A DNA stretch of 64,000 bases from CAVSJJ01 sp963728395 (GCA_963728395.1 CAVSJJ010000007.1:90427-154426); one strand, 5' to 3'; shown: positions 23,921 to 34,503, numbered from the stretch's first letter. The notes: generated from the sequence alone by a model not told the origin. Numbers and translations: made by a program.

Positions 23921-26900
23921 TCAGTGGTTGGCCGTATCGGTCACCCGGCTGCCGTCCGGCGCGACGATGCCCACGGTGATGCGGAGCGCCCCGGTGAGCG
24001 GGATGAATGCCTGGTATGCCGGTGCCGTCGCGTCCGGTCGCCGGTTGCGGACCACCTGGATCCCCGCCGTCCGGACGAACCCGCCGTCGTTCCACGGGAT
24101 CTCGTCCAGCGGGAACGACCCCGAGAGGCTGCGGGGCAGGATCGGTCGGAAACCCGGCCCGTGAAGCCCCGCGGGGAGCGGGTCCGGCTCGAACGGCGCC
24201 AACCGGGCCCCCCGGCGGCGGGTCCCGCCCTCGGGCACCACCGGCAGCGGCAGGTCGAAGGGTCGCAGTGGCAGCCGCAGCCGCTGGGCCGCCGCAACCG
24301 CCATGACGAGCGGCGGGTTCAGGCTCGCGTCGGCGTTGGTGTCGATGCCGACGACGACGCCGCGTCCGATGATCGCGAAGACGTCGCGGATCGTGACGTG
24401 GACCCCGGCCAGCGGCGGCACCCAGCCGGGCACCGTGACCGTCCGCACCACCTCGCGGCCCAGCGGGTCGACGAGCCGGAGCGAGACCTCGACGTCGTCG
24501 GCCGCGACCGGACGGGTGAACCACAGGGCGAGCGGCGAGACCCCCGACACCCGCTCACCCTGCTCGAGAACCGGCTCCGTGGCCGCCGCACCCGGCGGCG
24601 TCGTCAGCGGCGTCACCGGCATGTCGGGCAGCGCGACGGGCTCCACCACCGACGCAACCGCCGCCCCGTCGAGCCGGTGCACACCGGACGGCAGCACCCG
24701 CGGCGGGGCCGTCGTCGCCGTCCGCACGACGACGCCACGGTGGTCCCCACCCCAGGTGTCGGCCACGAGCGGCTCGAGCTCGGGCGGCCCGGGCGGCACG
24801 AAGAGCGGCACGGCATCCGAGGCCGGCGACGGCACGCCCCGCTCCGCCTTCACCGGGACCGTGTCGACCGGCACGGCGACGGCCCGGATGAGCCATGGAT
24901 CCCACCGACCCGGCAGGGTCCCGGTCCAGGTCGCCGTCCACACCGGCTGTCCCAGCACCGGGTCGACGTCGGCCGGCCCGGGAACGGTCGTCACGACGAC
25001 GTCGGCGAACGCCGGACCCATCGTCGACACATCGCGCGCCGCCTCGTCCGAGGTCGTGCGATACAGCCCGAAGCGCTGCACGTCGATGGTGCTCGCGGCA
25101 TACAGCTCGATGGTGACCGTCCCGTCCATCGCGATCGACGGACGCACGACCGGCGGCCCCGGCGACCGCAGCCGCGGCGCCATGACCGGCCGCAGGTGCG
25201 CGTGCGGCGTCCCGCCCTCGGGCCACGCGCTCTCGACCCCGCTCGTCGTCATCGTCGTGACCGCGAACAGGTGGATGTCCGACGAACCCTTCGGTAGCGT
25301 CACATCGTGGGACCGCACCGCGCCATCGAGCTCGACGAGACGGCGGAACGCCGCCCGCCGCTGCGTCGAGGTCATTGCGTCGTATGCCGTCCACAGCGCC
25401 GCGAGCCGGGCTCCCGGCACGTCGGTGTCCGGGGCACGGGCGGGCAGGCCCGCGCGCTGGCGCAGCGCCGTCTCCGAGCACTCCCAGACGATGCCGGTCC
25501 GCACGTCGGCTCCGGCCGGCAACGACCACTCGACGCGCACGTGTGAGCTCCCCTGGGCGTCGGGGGTGCTGCCGAGCGGCACGCCCGGCAGCGGCGCCGG
25601 GGGCAGCGGGGCCACCGGGACCGGCGACGCCGCGGCCGCGAGCGCCGGTGCGGCCGCCGGGCCGGGCGACCAGGTCGTCGGGCTCGCCCCGACGGCGAGC
25701 CGGGACCGCGCCCACACCTGCACCCCCCACCGGCGGGTCGAGGAGAAGTCGAGGAGCGGGACGTCGGCCGACACGGCATAGCGGCGGCCGCCGTCGCCCT
25801 GCCCTGGACCGGCCGGGACGATGTCGGTGCCGTCCGGGCCGAGCGGGTCGACGTCGCAGCCGAAGGGCATCGGGACGTCACCGGCGAAGTCGAAGCCGAG
25901 GTCCCTCCGGAAGCAGCCCGCCGGCGTCGCCGCCCACGGCCCCATCCCGGCCGGCGGCGGCGTCGTCGCGGCGGCCATGGGGTAGTGGATCGCGACGATC
26001 TCGACCCTCGTCGGGGTCCGCTCGACCCAGTCGACCGCGACCTGCACGTCGAGCGTCGACGGGCAGCTCGGCGACCCGGCGTATGCCGTGTCGAGCGCGA
26101 GCGAGACGATCCGCGGCGGCTGCGGTGCCGGTTCGTCGCCGAGCCATGCGACGTCCTGCCACGTGGACCAGACGCCGTGGACGTCGCTGACCGCCACGGC
26201 GTACCCGACCCGGCGCCCACCGCTGCCGATCGGGACCTCCTGACCGCCGTCGACCAGGGCGATCCGGTCGTGGTCGGTCTCGCCCTCGGCCGCCGCCGGG
26301 CCGACGAGGAACGGCCGGTCGCCCCCGGAGAGCCGTGGCGGCAGGAGCGACTGCGCCGCCCCGCCACCGACGAGGGGGTAGCGAGCGAGCGCCGACTCCG
26401 TCACCGGCGACATCGCCGCGCTTCTGGGCACCCGGTCCCAGCTGAGCCGGACCGACTCGCGCCACGGCGCGTCGATGCTCGTCGGTCCGAGGCGACCGCC
26501 GAGCTCGCGGATCAGGGCCGTGGGCGTCGGCACGAGGAGGTGCGGACCGGCCGCCGGGGCGTATGCCGCGAACTCCCCTCCCCCACGCTCCGGCGGCAGG
26601 AGGTCGGCGTACCGGGCCGTGACGAGGAAGTCGCTCCAGCCGACGGCGATCTGCCGGTCGTGCATCCGCTCGACGGAGTAGCTCGCACCGAAGCCGGTGG
26701 CCAGGTTGAGGAACGGGTCGCTCTGCGCCGGCAGGTTGAGCATCGGCCAAGGGCCGGCGTCGGCGCTGGCCGTGGCCGACGACATCGCGCCGTCCTGCTG
26801 CGGCGGGTCGACGGGACGGCTGCTCGTCACGGCGGCCTGCTGGAACTCGCGGACCGCGGCGGCATACATCGGCGGCAGCTGGGGGAAGAGGTCGGCGCGG

Positions 26901-27682
26901 ACCTCCTTGAGGAGCCGGCTCGGCTCGGGGGCCGTCCACGGCGGCGCAGCACGCCCGGCCTCGGTGAGCGGCCACCAGCCGAGGGGCGGCCCGCCGCGCA
27001 GCAGCCGGTGGACCGCGGCGTCGACCGGCGACATCGGGTGGTCGACCGGCCCCTGGTCCATCGTGTCGTAGTCGAACCCCGCGTCGGGCTGGTCGACGGG
27101 AAGGCCGACGAGCTCCAGCGGCTTCCAGGCGTCGTCGTTGACGATCCGCTCCAGCGGGTCGACGGCGACCTCGATGTCCTTGCCGTTGTAGACCCGGGCA
27201 TACGTCGCCCCGGACGTGCGGACCGTCACGGTGACCGGGTCCGGACTCGTCGGCTGCACCGACCCGGCCGCGACGACGTGCACCGCGTCGTCGCCGTTGC
27301 GGAAGAGGAAGACCGCGACGGGCTTCGTCGGGTCGCTGGGCCGGCAGCGCACGGCAACCGCGCCCGCCTCGATCCCGCCCCACCAGACATAGGGCAGCCG
27401 CACCCCCCACACGGTGGCGTCCACCCTCTTCAGCTGGTCCTTGGGCGAGCGGGTCCACACCATGAACGGGCCACGCGGGACCCCGAGCGCCGGGCCGCAG
27501 ACCCAGGTGAGGTGGATGTCCATCGAGCGGAGCTTGATGGCCTCGAGGTCGCGCAGCGGCGAGTCCGGGCCGGGCTCCATGTGGTGGGAGATCAGCGCGC
27601 GGCGCATCTGCTCCGCGACGGTCGCCCACGGCACCTGGACGGCCTTGGCACGGAACCGTGTGGAGTCGGACAGCCTGGCCAT
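23921..27682 (-). CDS. Large multidomain protein with fibronectin-like repeats, 1253 aa
   Basis: ATG 27682 shares its first base with the stop of the 2273-aa gene (TGATG), so translation is coupled; GGAGGAG lies upstream. No signal peptide or membrane segment. Residues 1-200 are unrecognised (MARLSDSTRFRAKAVQVPWATVAEQMRRALISHH...). From about 390 on, repeated beta-sandwich-like units appear (VRLSWDRVPRS, PPRIVSLALDTAY, HVRVEWSLPAG, IELYAAST..RFGLYRTTSDEAARD), compatible with fibronectin-III modules. The C-terminal region (about 1100-1253) is also beta-rich. Size and lack of secretion signals suit a structural or adhesin-like part delivered by another route. Function unknown. Confidence 0.78.
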   Translation of the reverse strand: MARLSDSTRFRAKAVQVPWATVAEQMRRALISHHMEPGPDSPLRDLEAIKLRSMDIHLTWVCGPALGVPRGPFMVWTRSPKDQLKRVDATVWGVRLPYVWWGGIEAGAVAVRCRPSDPTKPVAVFLFRNGDDAVHVVAAGSVQPTSPDPVTVTVRTSGATYARVYNGKDIEVAVDPLERIVNDDAWKPLELVGLPVDQPDAGFDYDTMDQGPVDHPMSPVDAAVHRLLRGGPPLGWWPLTEAGRAAPPWTAPEPSRLLKEVRADLFPQLPPMYAAAVREFQQAAVTSSRPVDPPQQDGAMSSATASADAGPWPMLNLPAQSDPFLNLATGFGASYSVERMHDRQIAVGWSDFLVTARYADLLPPERGGGEFAAYAPAAGPHLLVPTPTALIRELGGRLGPTSIDAPWRESVRLSWDRVPRSAAMSPVTESALARYPLVGGGAAQSLLPPRLSGGDRPFLVGPAAAEGETDHDRIALVDGGQEVPIGSGGRRVGYAVAVSDVHGVWSTWQDVAWLGDEPAPQPPRIVSLALDTAYAGSPSCPSTLDVQVAVDWVERTPTRVEIVAIHYPMAAATTPPPAGMGPWAATPAGCFRRDLGFDFAGDVPMPFGCDVDPLGPDGTDIVPAGPGQGDGGRRYAVSADVPLLDFSSTRRWGVQVWARSRLAVGASPTTWSPGPAAAPALAAAASPVPVAPLPPAPLPGVPLGSTPDAQGSSHVRVEWSLPAGADVRTGIVWECSETALRQRAGLPARAPDTDVPGARLAALWTAYDAMTSTQRRAAFRRLVELDGAVRSHDVTLPKGSSDIHLFAVTTMTTSGVESAWPEGGTPHAHLRPVMAPRLRSPGPPVVRPSIAMDGTVTIELYAASTIDVQRFGLYRTTSDEAARDVSTMGPAFADVVVTTVPGPADVDPVLGQPVWTATWTGTLPGRWDPWLIRAVAVPVDTVPVKAERGVPSPASDAVPLFVPPGPPELEPLVADTWGGDHRGVVVRTATTAPPRVLPSGVHRLDGAAVASVVEPVALPDMPVTPLTTPPGAAATEPVLEQGERVSGVSPLALWFTRPVAADDVEVSLRLVDPLGREVVRTVTVPGWVPPLAGVHVTIRDVFAIIGRGVVVGIDTNADASLNPPLVMAVAAAQRLRLPLRPFDLPLPVVPEGGTRRRGARLAPFEPDPLPAGLHGPGFRPILPRSLSGSFPLDEIPWNDGGFVRTAGIQVVRNRRPDATAPAYQAFIPLTGALRITVGIVAPDGSRVTDTANH

Positions 27683-30600
27683 CACAGCTCCTCCTCCCAG
27701 GGCGCCCGCTGCAGCGGGATGTCGACGGCGACCGCGCGCTTCTCGGGCGCCGCGGCGAGGGCGTCGGCCGCGACGACGAGGTCGAGGGCCACCCGGGTGC
27801 CACGCGCCCCGGCCGCGAGCAGGACGACGGCGCGGCCGAGCCCCGGGCCCCGGATGATCCGGGTGATCCCCGCGGTCGGCAGCGCACCGGCGCCACCGGA
27901 GGCGGTGCTCGCCTCGATCGACAGCCAGTCGGCCGGCCGGGCGGCCCACCAGTGATGGGTGGGGTCGACCGAGTCGATCGGCCCGGTGACGATCTGCGGC
28001 ATGAGCCGCGCGCGCCACAGCGGCTCCGTGCCCTCGACGACGACCGCGAGCGGCTGCGGGGTGGTGTCCGTCGACCAGAGGACCTGGACCGACGCCACGG
28101 TCGGTGTCTGCGGCACCGGCAGCCCGGCCGCCTGGAAGGCGGCGTCGAGCTGGTCGCCGGTCGGCGCGTCGGGAAGGGCGGTGAGCGCCGCGATGGCGGG
28201 GACGACGGTATGCCGCCAGCGTGTCTGGCGCACGAGGCCCGCCAGCTCCTCGAGCGTGCCGAAGGCGCTCGTGGTGAAGCCGATCCGATGGACCAGGCCC
28301 CGGGCGCCGGGCGCCGATCCCTTCGGCACGGCGTGGATGTCGATGAGGTAGTCGGTGAGGGGTTCGAGGTCGTAGGGCAGCTCGAGGATGACCTGTCGGG
28401 TCCGCTCCCCGCTCGTGTCGATGCACGGCTTGGGGTCGGCATCGGCGGTGAGCATCTCCAGGACGGCCTCCTCCCATGGGGTCGACACGACGAGGTCGGT
28501 CGCAGCCTTGGTGTGCACGCCGTCGATGCCGATCGGGATGGTGAACGGCGAGCCCGGGTCGCCGCCACCGGGCGGCTCGGGGTGCTTGCCCGAGGCCGCC
28601 AGGACGATGACCCGCAGCTCCTTGTCGTAGGCGTCGAAGAGGGCGGCGACGTTCTGGGTGGCCAGGGCGATCCGGATCGGCTCGGCGCAGAGCACCCCGA
28701 CGTCGTCCATGCCGGGCGCCGAGGCCAGCAGCCACGGCCCGAGGTCGGTCGGCGCCTCGTCGATGCCGTCGGCGACGAACCGGAAGGCGCTCGTGTGCCC
28801 GCCGTCCCAGGAGGGCGCCGACGTCGGCGGGTCCTCGGACACGACGTTCGCCGCCCTCCACCCGACGGTGACGGTGTAGGCCATCCCGGGGACGAGCAGG
28901 GCGTGGTCGTCGGGATCCTGGGTGATCGCCGTCGAGAGCGCCTCCTGGTCGCTCGTCATCGTCTCGGTGTCCCAGTCGAAGCGCCGGGCCTCGCTCGTCG
29001 TCACCCCGGTCATCGCCACGACGTGGAACGGCGGCCGCTCGAGGTCCCGCGGGAAGCGGTCTGCGTTCCAGCCGATCTCGACCGTCGCGACGTCGCGCAG
29101 GTCGCGGCCGTCGACGAGCAGGAGGGTCTGCTGCCAGGTCGAGGTGGCGGCCACCCGGGCCGCGACCATCCCGGCCCGGAGCACCGGGTCGAGCCACGGC
29201 CCGGCCGGGTCCAGCCACGCGCTCGGGATCGGGTTGGCCGCGCCGACGTGGTCGCCGTTGCCGAGGGCCCGCTCGTCGATGACCCCTCCATCCTCGTCGA
29301 GCCAGCGCACGACGAGCCGCTCGACGAAGAGCTCCTCCGGCGCCATGAGCAGGAGGACGAGGTCACCCGCGCCGCCGCGTGGCCGCACCCGGACCGCGTC
29401 GCGCAGGACGCCCGGCTCGAAGCCCAGCCGGTCCCAGGCCCGCTTGACCCGCTCCTTGTCGACATCGGTGCCGAGCCGCGCCGGCTCCTGGCTGTCGAGC
29501 GTCGGCGAGCGGAGGATCCGCCCCTCGCAGCCGAGGTCGGCCACGGCGGCGGCGCGTGCCGCGGCGTTCCCCGCCTCCGCGGCATTCCCGACCTGCTCGT
29601 CCTCGGCGGCGCGCAGGGCCACGGCGATGCCCGGATCCCATCCGGTAGCGAGCCGGTGGGCGAGCACGTCACCGATGCCGGTTCCCCCGACGATCGCGTC
29701 GGCGACCTCCGCCCAGGCCGGTCCGTCGGTCGGCGCGGTGCGGTTGGAGTGTCCGACGCCGGCGACGGCGACCCACGCCTTGAGCGGGTTCGTCTTCGCA
29801 TCGGGGATGTCACGGGTGAGGCACGGCACGGCGTCGCCGACGACGACCGCCGGCGAGGTCCCCTGGAGGACGTCGATCATCGGCTCGCCGGTCCGCCACG
29901 GCTCGGTGACGTCCTCGATGGCGACGACGGGCCGGGTCCGCACGGTGTCGGGCGGGTCGGGCCATGGCACGCCGGTCAGTGACCAGCCCACCGAGCTCGG
30001 GCCGAGCGGCCTGTGGTCGAAGGTCCACAGCACGGGGGCGGGCGGCGCGGCACGATGGCACACCGTCCCCCAGCGGTCGGTGATGCTCGTCGTCAGCGCC
30101 TCGCCGTAGGGCACCGCCCGGCTGAACGGCGTCGGCAGCCAGTCCAGCAGCGCCAGCGCGGGTCCCGAGGACGGGTCCGCCGGCGAGAACTGCTTCCACC
30201 AGGAGCTGGGCGTCCTTCCGGTCGGCGGCATCGGTTGCAGGTCCGGCGCCCCGTCGCCGACGAGTGTCACCGAGGTGACGTCGTAGGCCCACCAGCGGTC
30301 ACCGAGCCGGTACCACGGTTGCGCCCCGCTCGATCCGTGCGGACCCTCACCGAGAACCGTTCCGCTCAGACCCGGCGCGACGGCGAACAGGACGACGGGG
30401 ATGGCGTCGAGCGGCACCGATGGCAGGTCGCCGGAGGCGCCGGACGGGACGGCATCCGCGATCGTGCCGTCGACGGCGCGGTCCGTCGCCGTCCCCTCCA
30501 CGAGGGCGGGCGAGCGGGAGACGAGGCTGACCCCGGCGACGAGCGGCGGCGGGTCGAGGGTCGGGGTGGGTTCGCTGCCGATCGTCAGCGAGACACAGCC

Positions 30601-33600
30601 CTTGACGCTGAAGAAGAAGAAGTCGACCTCGCCGCAGACCTCGCCGTGGACGTAGGTGATGTCGGGGCTGTCCTGGGTGACCCGTCCGACGATGACGTCG
30701 AGCTTGGCGCTGGCTCCGATGCTGACGATGAACAGCCGCAGCTCACCGCTGACGACGATCTTCCCCGCGAGGAAGAACGGGTCGAAGCCGAGGATCGCGT
30801 CGAAGCCGCCCGCCACCTCGAGATAGAGCCCGGCGGCCTTGCTGCCCATCAGGACGCAGCTGATGTGGAAGCCGGCGCCGACGGCCATGCCGCCGGTGAC
30901 CGGGGGCAGCCCGGGCAGGGTGAGGCCGTTGCCGTGGACCATGAGATAGCCGGTGCCGCTGATGACGTCGAGGACCGTCACGGTGACCGGGTCGTCGAAC
31001 CGGCCGAGCTCGACGAACCAGTCCTGCGGGTGGTGGGTGTCGAACTGCGCGCCGACAGGCACCCGGATCTGCAGCAGGTGCGTGATCTCGTATGCCGCGA
31101 CGATGCCGATCGTGATCGTGCCCCGGCCGAAGTCGATGTCGAGGACGGCGAGGAAGGTCGCGCTGGCGCTCGGGTCCTTCAGCTCGGGCGGGATCTGCAG
31201 GACGTCGGCCTTCATGACGAGGAGCAGCCGCGGCCCGGGGACCTCGATGAGGATGATGCCCTTGAGGTGGACGACGAAGCCGCCGTCGACGGTCCCGACG
31301 AGCATCCCGGCGGCGAAGGCGTAGGAGCCGGGGGTGAGGCTCCACCCGTCCGGATGCATCACCGACCCGCGCTGGAGCTGCGCGGTCAGCCAGTCGAGCG
31401 AGGGGACCGGGCGCGCGGCATACGGCGTCTCGTCGCGGCCGTAGTTGACCCCGACCCCACCGAGGAAACCGTAGATGCCCAGACCGGAGTTGCCGAGCAG
31501 CAGCGGCACGGGGAACTCGACCTCGGCGCCGATGAGGACGCCGGTCACCCCGCCGGAGGACTCGACCGCGAGCACGGCGCTGGCCCGCAGGTTGATCGGG
31601 GTGACGGTGAGGTCGAATGCACCCTTGAAGCCGAGGTCGGTGAACTCGAGCGAGCCCGTGCCGTGGAGCGTGCCGGGGACGTCGATCGTCGCGGCGAGCT
31701 TGGTGAGGGTCAGCTCGAACGGCCCGTCGAGCCGGGCCCGGATCCGGACGGTGTCGACGGTGACGATGCCGAGGTCGAGGCCCATCCCCACCTCGACCTC
31801 GAGGTAGGTCGGGTTGTCCCGGCTGACCCGGAAGCCGAGCACCCGGAGGATCTCGTCCAGCGGGGGGCTGGCGGTGAGCGCGCCGGCCGGGACGTCGAGG
31901 GTGTACCCCCGTGTGGGGTCGAAGACCGGGACGGGCAGATAGTCCACCCCACCGCCGGTCGCGGGCGCGGTGTCCCACGAGGACTTCACGCCGACCGCCT
32001 TGTAGCGGGTCGTCACGGGGTGGTCGGGGCTGACCTTGACGATGGTGAGGTCGAACGTGAAGGTCACCTCGACGTCGAGGAGGACCGCGACGGTCGTCCC
32101 GCGCGGGTCGGTCGTCGCCGAGCCCTCTGGCGCGATGGTGCCCTGGCTGACGACGAGCTCACCGCCGCGCAGGATGATCTTCTGGGTCTCGATGAGGCTG
32201 CTCGCCCCGAGCGCGACCGTCCCGAGCGAGACGAGGGCCCCCGCCGCGGGCGAGAGCTCGGCGGCGGCGGAGCTGAGCGGGGCGAGGACGCTCACCGCGC
32301 CGAGGACGTTGAGCGCGGTGACGTTCGAGTGCGCCCGGTCCATCTGGGCCAGCCCGTCGAGGTCGGCCTCCGCGGCCCGGAACTCGGCGCTGACGAGCCA
32401 GGAGTCGCGGTCCTCGGCGATCCGGAGCCGGACGAGGAACGTGCAGATGCCGTCCGAGGGATTGCGCGGCCCGTTGCGCAGCGGCGGCTGCCCGTGGTGG
32501 GCGAGCGCGGTCTCGGTCGCCGTCTCGATGTCGAACTCCCCGTAGACCTCCGCGCGGATGAACGTGCCGCGCAGCAGCTCGACCCGCACCCCGATCTTGC
32601 GGAAGCAGTCGGGCCGGCCACCGTCCGGCGGGCGCTGGTCGACCTCGTGCTGCCCCGGCGGGGTGACCCGGCGCACCCGAGCGGTGACGGTCTCCGGCCC
32701 GTTACCGGCCGTCGTCGCCCGCGCCCGCCACCAGACGCCATCGCCGGCGGGTGGCGGCGGGGCCGTCCCCTCGACCGAGGTCGTCTGCGACTTGGCGAGG
32801 TCGAAGCCGTCGGCGCTGTGCGTCGGTGCGGCCGTGACGTTGGTGAAGCCCTGGCTGGTGAGGAGGTCGATGAGGACGTCGCGGCGGCGTTCGCTGAGCG
32901 AGACGTTGTATGCCGCGTCCGCGGCCGAGTCGTGCTGCGGCCCCTCCCACGAGGCGTAGCCGCTGACGGTGAGGGGGGTGTTCGCGCCGATCTCGGTGAC
33001 GACGTCGGGGGTGAGGGCGTCGATGAGCGACTGCGACGTGCCGGGCACCGAGCGGGTGGACGCCCGGCCGACGTGGACGTTGTCCCGGTTCGTCGCCCAG
33101 GTGTGCAGGGCGCCGGGGGCGTTGGCGTTGAACGGGTCGGGCTTGGCGAAGAGGTAGTAGGCGTCGATGGCCTGGGGCTGGGTGCCGGTCGTCACGGCGG
33201 TGACGTCGACGGTGGCGGCGGCGACCGGGACGTCGGCGGTGACGGACGGCCCGGCGCCACCGCCGACCCAGCTCCACGTCGCGGGGACGGGAGGGTCCGT
33301 CGTCAGGGTGACCGTCGTGGCCGTCGCCGAGACCCGCTCGATCGAGTGGGTCCGGTGGCTGGTCTGGGTCACCGTGACGGTCGCGTCCCCCGTCCCCGGG
33401 CTGGTGGGTGCGGTCCGCCGCATCGCGCTGAAGGCCCGGCTCGTCGAGTGCGAGCCGGCGTCGGTGGCAGCGACAGTGATGCTGAGCGCGCCGGTGGCGG
33501 GCACGGTGAGATCGACCCGGTCGGCCGTCGTGACCGTCCCGTCCACGGTGATCCGCACGGTGAGGGGCGCGAGGCCGCCGGCCGCGTCGACGACGAGGGT

Positions 33601-34503
33601 CGCGTGCTCGGGCAGCTGGGCGGCGCCCGTGCCGGGGTCGGCGATCCACTCGCCGGTCGGGGTACGGAAGCTGACGGCGAGGGTCGGCGCCTCGCCGCGG
33701 TTGACGACCTCGGCTTCGAAGACCCCGGTGACGCCGGCATGGACGCCGAGGCCGATCCACAGATCGCGCACCCCGGCGCTGACGGCGATCCCCTCGAGCC
33801 CGGTCGGTGCGACGAAGAGCCGCGCGTCCGGAAGCCAGAGGCCCTGCCAGTCGGCCGGCATCGCGCGGGCACCTGCCGGGACGCCCGGGCCGGCGGTGCC
33901 CGAGAGGTCGAGGACGGCGGTGCGGAACGCGAACCCCACGACATCGGACGGACCGACGAGCGCGTAGGGCGGGTTCATGCTGATGAACTCGTCGATGTGG
34001 TCGGTCGGTGTCCCGCCCGTCTCGGCCGACAGCAGCTCGAGGCCGATCGACTGCCCGGCGAGCTGCTTGGCGCGGATCCGCAGCGCGGGCAGGGTGAAGG
34101 TGACCGGCATACCGTTGCCGCGCAGCTGGCCCTGGGCGTCGAGCTCCGCCCCGCGCAGGAAGGGCAGCCGGACCAGGCAGACGGGCACCGACAGGGTCAC
34201 CCGCCACCCACCGTCGTCCGACCCCCCGCTCTGGTGGAGGGCGAGCTCGACGCCGACACTCGGGTCGGGGAACTCGATCGGCGTCGTCGACGTGGTGCCG
34301 CCGGCGCCGAGGCCGCCGGAGCCCGGGTCGAGGGTGATCTGGGTGGGCCACGTGCCGGTGCCGGTGTAGACGTGCCAGGTGCCGTCCTCGTCGGTCTGCA
34401 GCCCGTCGTCACTCCCGCCGAGCCCCTGCAGCAGCGGCCGAGCCTGGTCGAGGGCGCCCGAACTCTGGGCACCGGATGGGACGAGGTCCCACAGCGTCGG
34501 CAC
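27682..34503 (-). CDS. Giant protein with PKD-like, OmpA-like and DUF6603-like regions, 2273 aa
   Basis: GTG 34503 follows GGGGAGG by 6 nt; a longer frame to 34725 has atypical sequence and no ribosome site. No signal peptide. PKD/Ig-like units lie at about 250-430. An OmpA-like segment is at about 440-590 (IDAYYLFAKPDP..., LTVSGYASWEGP, YNVSLSERRRDVLIDLLTSQGF). A long hydrophobic beta-rich region, about 830-1300, has GLGIYGFLGGVGVNYGRD, SYAFAAGMLVGTV and GYLMVHGNGLTLPGLPPVTGG, resembling what I know as DUF6603. The C-terminal ~900 residues share beta-sandwich-like units with the next gene. The pair forms a coupled operon beside the sheath and caspase genes. A baseplate, tape or adhesin role is possible but unproven. 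Confidence 0.78.
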   Translation of the reverse strand: MPTLWDLVPSGAQSSGALDQARPLLQGLGGSDDGLQTDEDGTWHVYTGTGTWPTQITLDPGSGGLGAGGTTSTTPIEFPDPSVGVELALHQSGGSDDGGWRVTLSVPVCLVRLPFLRGAELDAQGQLRGNGMPVTFTLPALRIRAKQLAGQSIGLELLSAETGGTPTDHIDEFISMNPPYALVGPSDVVGFAFRTAVLDLSGTAGPGVPAGARAMPADWQGLWLPDARLFVAPTGLEGIAVSAGVRDLWIGLGVHAGVTGVFEAEVVNRGEAPTLAVSFRTPTGEWIADPGTGAAQLPEHATLVVDAAGGLAPLTVRITVDGTVTTADRVDLTVPATGALSITVAATDAGSHSTSRAFSAMRRTAPTSPGTGDATVTVTQTSHRTHSIERVSATATTVTLTTDPPVPATWSWVGGGAGPSVTADVPVAAATVDVTAVTTGTQPQAIDAYYLFAKPDPFNANAPGALHTWATNRDNVHVGRASTRSVPGTSQSLIDALTPDVVTEIGANTPLTVSGYASWEGPQHDSAADAAYNVSLSERRRDVLIDLLTSQGFTNVTAAPTHSADGFDLAKSQTTSVEGTAPPPPAGDGVWWRARATTAGNGPETVTARVRRVTPPGQHEVDQRPPDGGRPDCFRKIGVRVELLRGTFIRAEVYGEFDIETATETALAHHGQPPLRNGPRNPSDGICTFLVRLRIAEDRDSWLVSAEFRAAEADLDGLAQMDRAHSNVTALNVLGAVSVLAPLSSAAAELSPAAGALVSLGTVALGASSLIETQKIILRGGELVVSQGTIAPEGSATTDPRGTTVAVLLDVEVTFTFDLTIVKVSPDHPVTTRYKAVGVKSSWDTAPATGGGVDYLPVPVFDPTRGYTLDVPAGALTASPPLDEILRVLGFRVSRDNPTYLEVEVGMGLDLGIVTVDTVRIRARLDGPFELTLTKLAATIDVPGTLHGTGSLEFTDLGFKGAFDLTVTPINLRASAVLAVESSGGVTGVLIGAEVEFPVPLLLGNSGLGIYGFLGGVGVNYGRDETPYAARPVPSLDWLTAQLQRGSVMHPDGWSLTPGSYAFAAGMLVGTVDGGFVVHLKGIILIEVPGPRLLLVMKADVLQIPPELKDPSASATFLAVLDIDFGRGTITIGIVAAYEITHLLQIRVPVGAQFDTHHPQDWFVELGRFDDPVTVTVLDVISGTGYLMVHGNGLTLPGLPPVTGGMAVGAGFHISCVLMGSKAAGLYLEVAGGFDAILGFDPFFLAGKIVVSGELRLFIVSIGASAKLDVIVGRVTQDSPDITYVHGEVCGEVDFFFFSVKGCVSLTIGSEPTPTLDPPPLVAGVSLVSRSPALVEGTATDRAVDGTIADAVPSGASGDLPSVPLDAIPVVLFAVAPGLSGTVLGEGPHGSSGAQPWYRLGDRWWAYDVTSVTLVGDGAPDLQPMPPTGRTPSSWWKQFSPADPSSGPALALLDWLPTPFSRAVPYGEALTTSITDRWGTVCHRAAPPAPVLWTFDHRPLGPSSVGWSLTGVPWPDPPDTVRTRPVVAIEDVTEPWRTGEPMIDVLQGTSPAVVVGDAVPCLTRDIPDAKTNPLKAWVAVAGVGHSNRTAPTDGPAWAEVADAIVGGTGIGDVLAHRLATGWDPGIAVALRAAEDEQVGNAAEAGNAAARAAAVADLGCEGRILRSPTLDSQEPARLGTDVDKERVKRAWDRLGFEPGVLRDAVRVRPRGGAGDLVLLLMAPEELFVERLVVRWLDEDGGVIDERALGNGDHVGAANPIPSAWLDPAGPWLDPVLRAGMVAARVAATSTWQQTLLLVDGRDLRDVATVEIGWNADRFPRDLERPPFHVVAMTGVTTSEARRFDWDTETMTSDQEALSTAITQDPDDHALLVPGMAYTVTVGWRAANVVSEDPPTSAPSWDGGHTSAFRFVADGIDEAPTDLGPWLLASAPGMDDVGVLCAEPIRIALATQNVAALFDAYDKELRVIVLAASGKHPEPPGGGDPGSPFTIPIGIDGVHTKAATDLVVSTPWEEAVLEMLTADADPKPCIDTSGERTRQVILELPYDLEPLTDYLIDIHAVPKGSAPGARGLVHRIGFTTSAFGTLEELAGLVRQTRWRHTVVPAIAALTALPDAPTGDQLDAAFQAAGLPVPQTPTVASVQVLWSTDTTPQPLAVVVEGTEPLWRARLMPQIVTGPIDSVDPTHHWWAARPADWLSIEASTASGGAGALPTAGITRIIRGPGLGRAVVLLAAGARGTRVALDLVVAADALAAAPEKRAVAVDIPLQRAPWEEEL

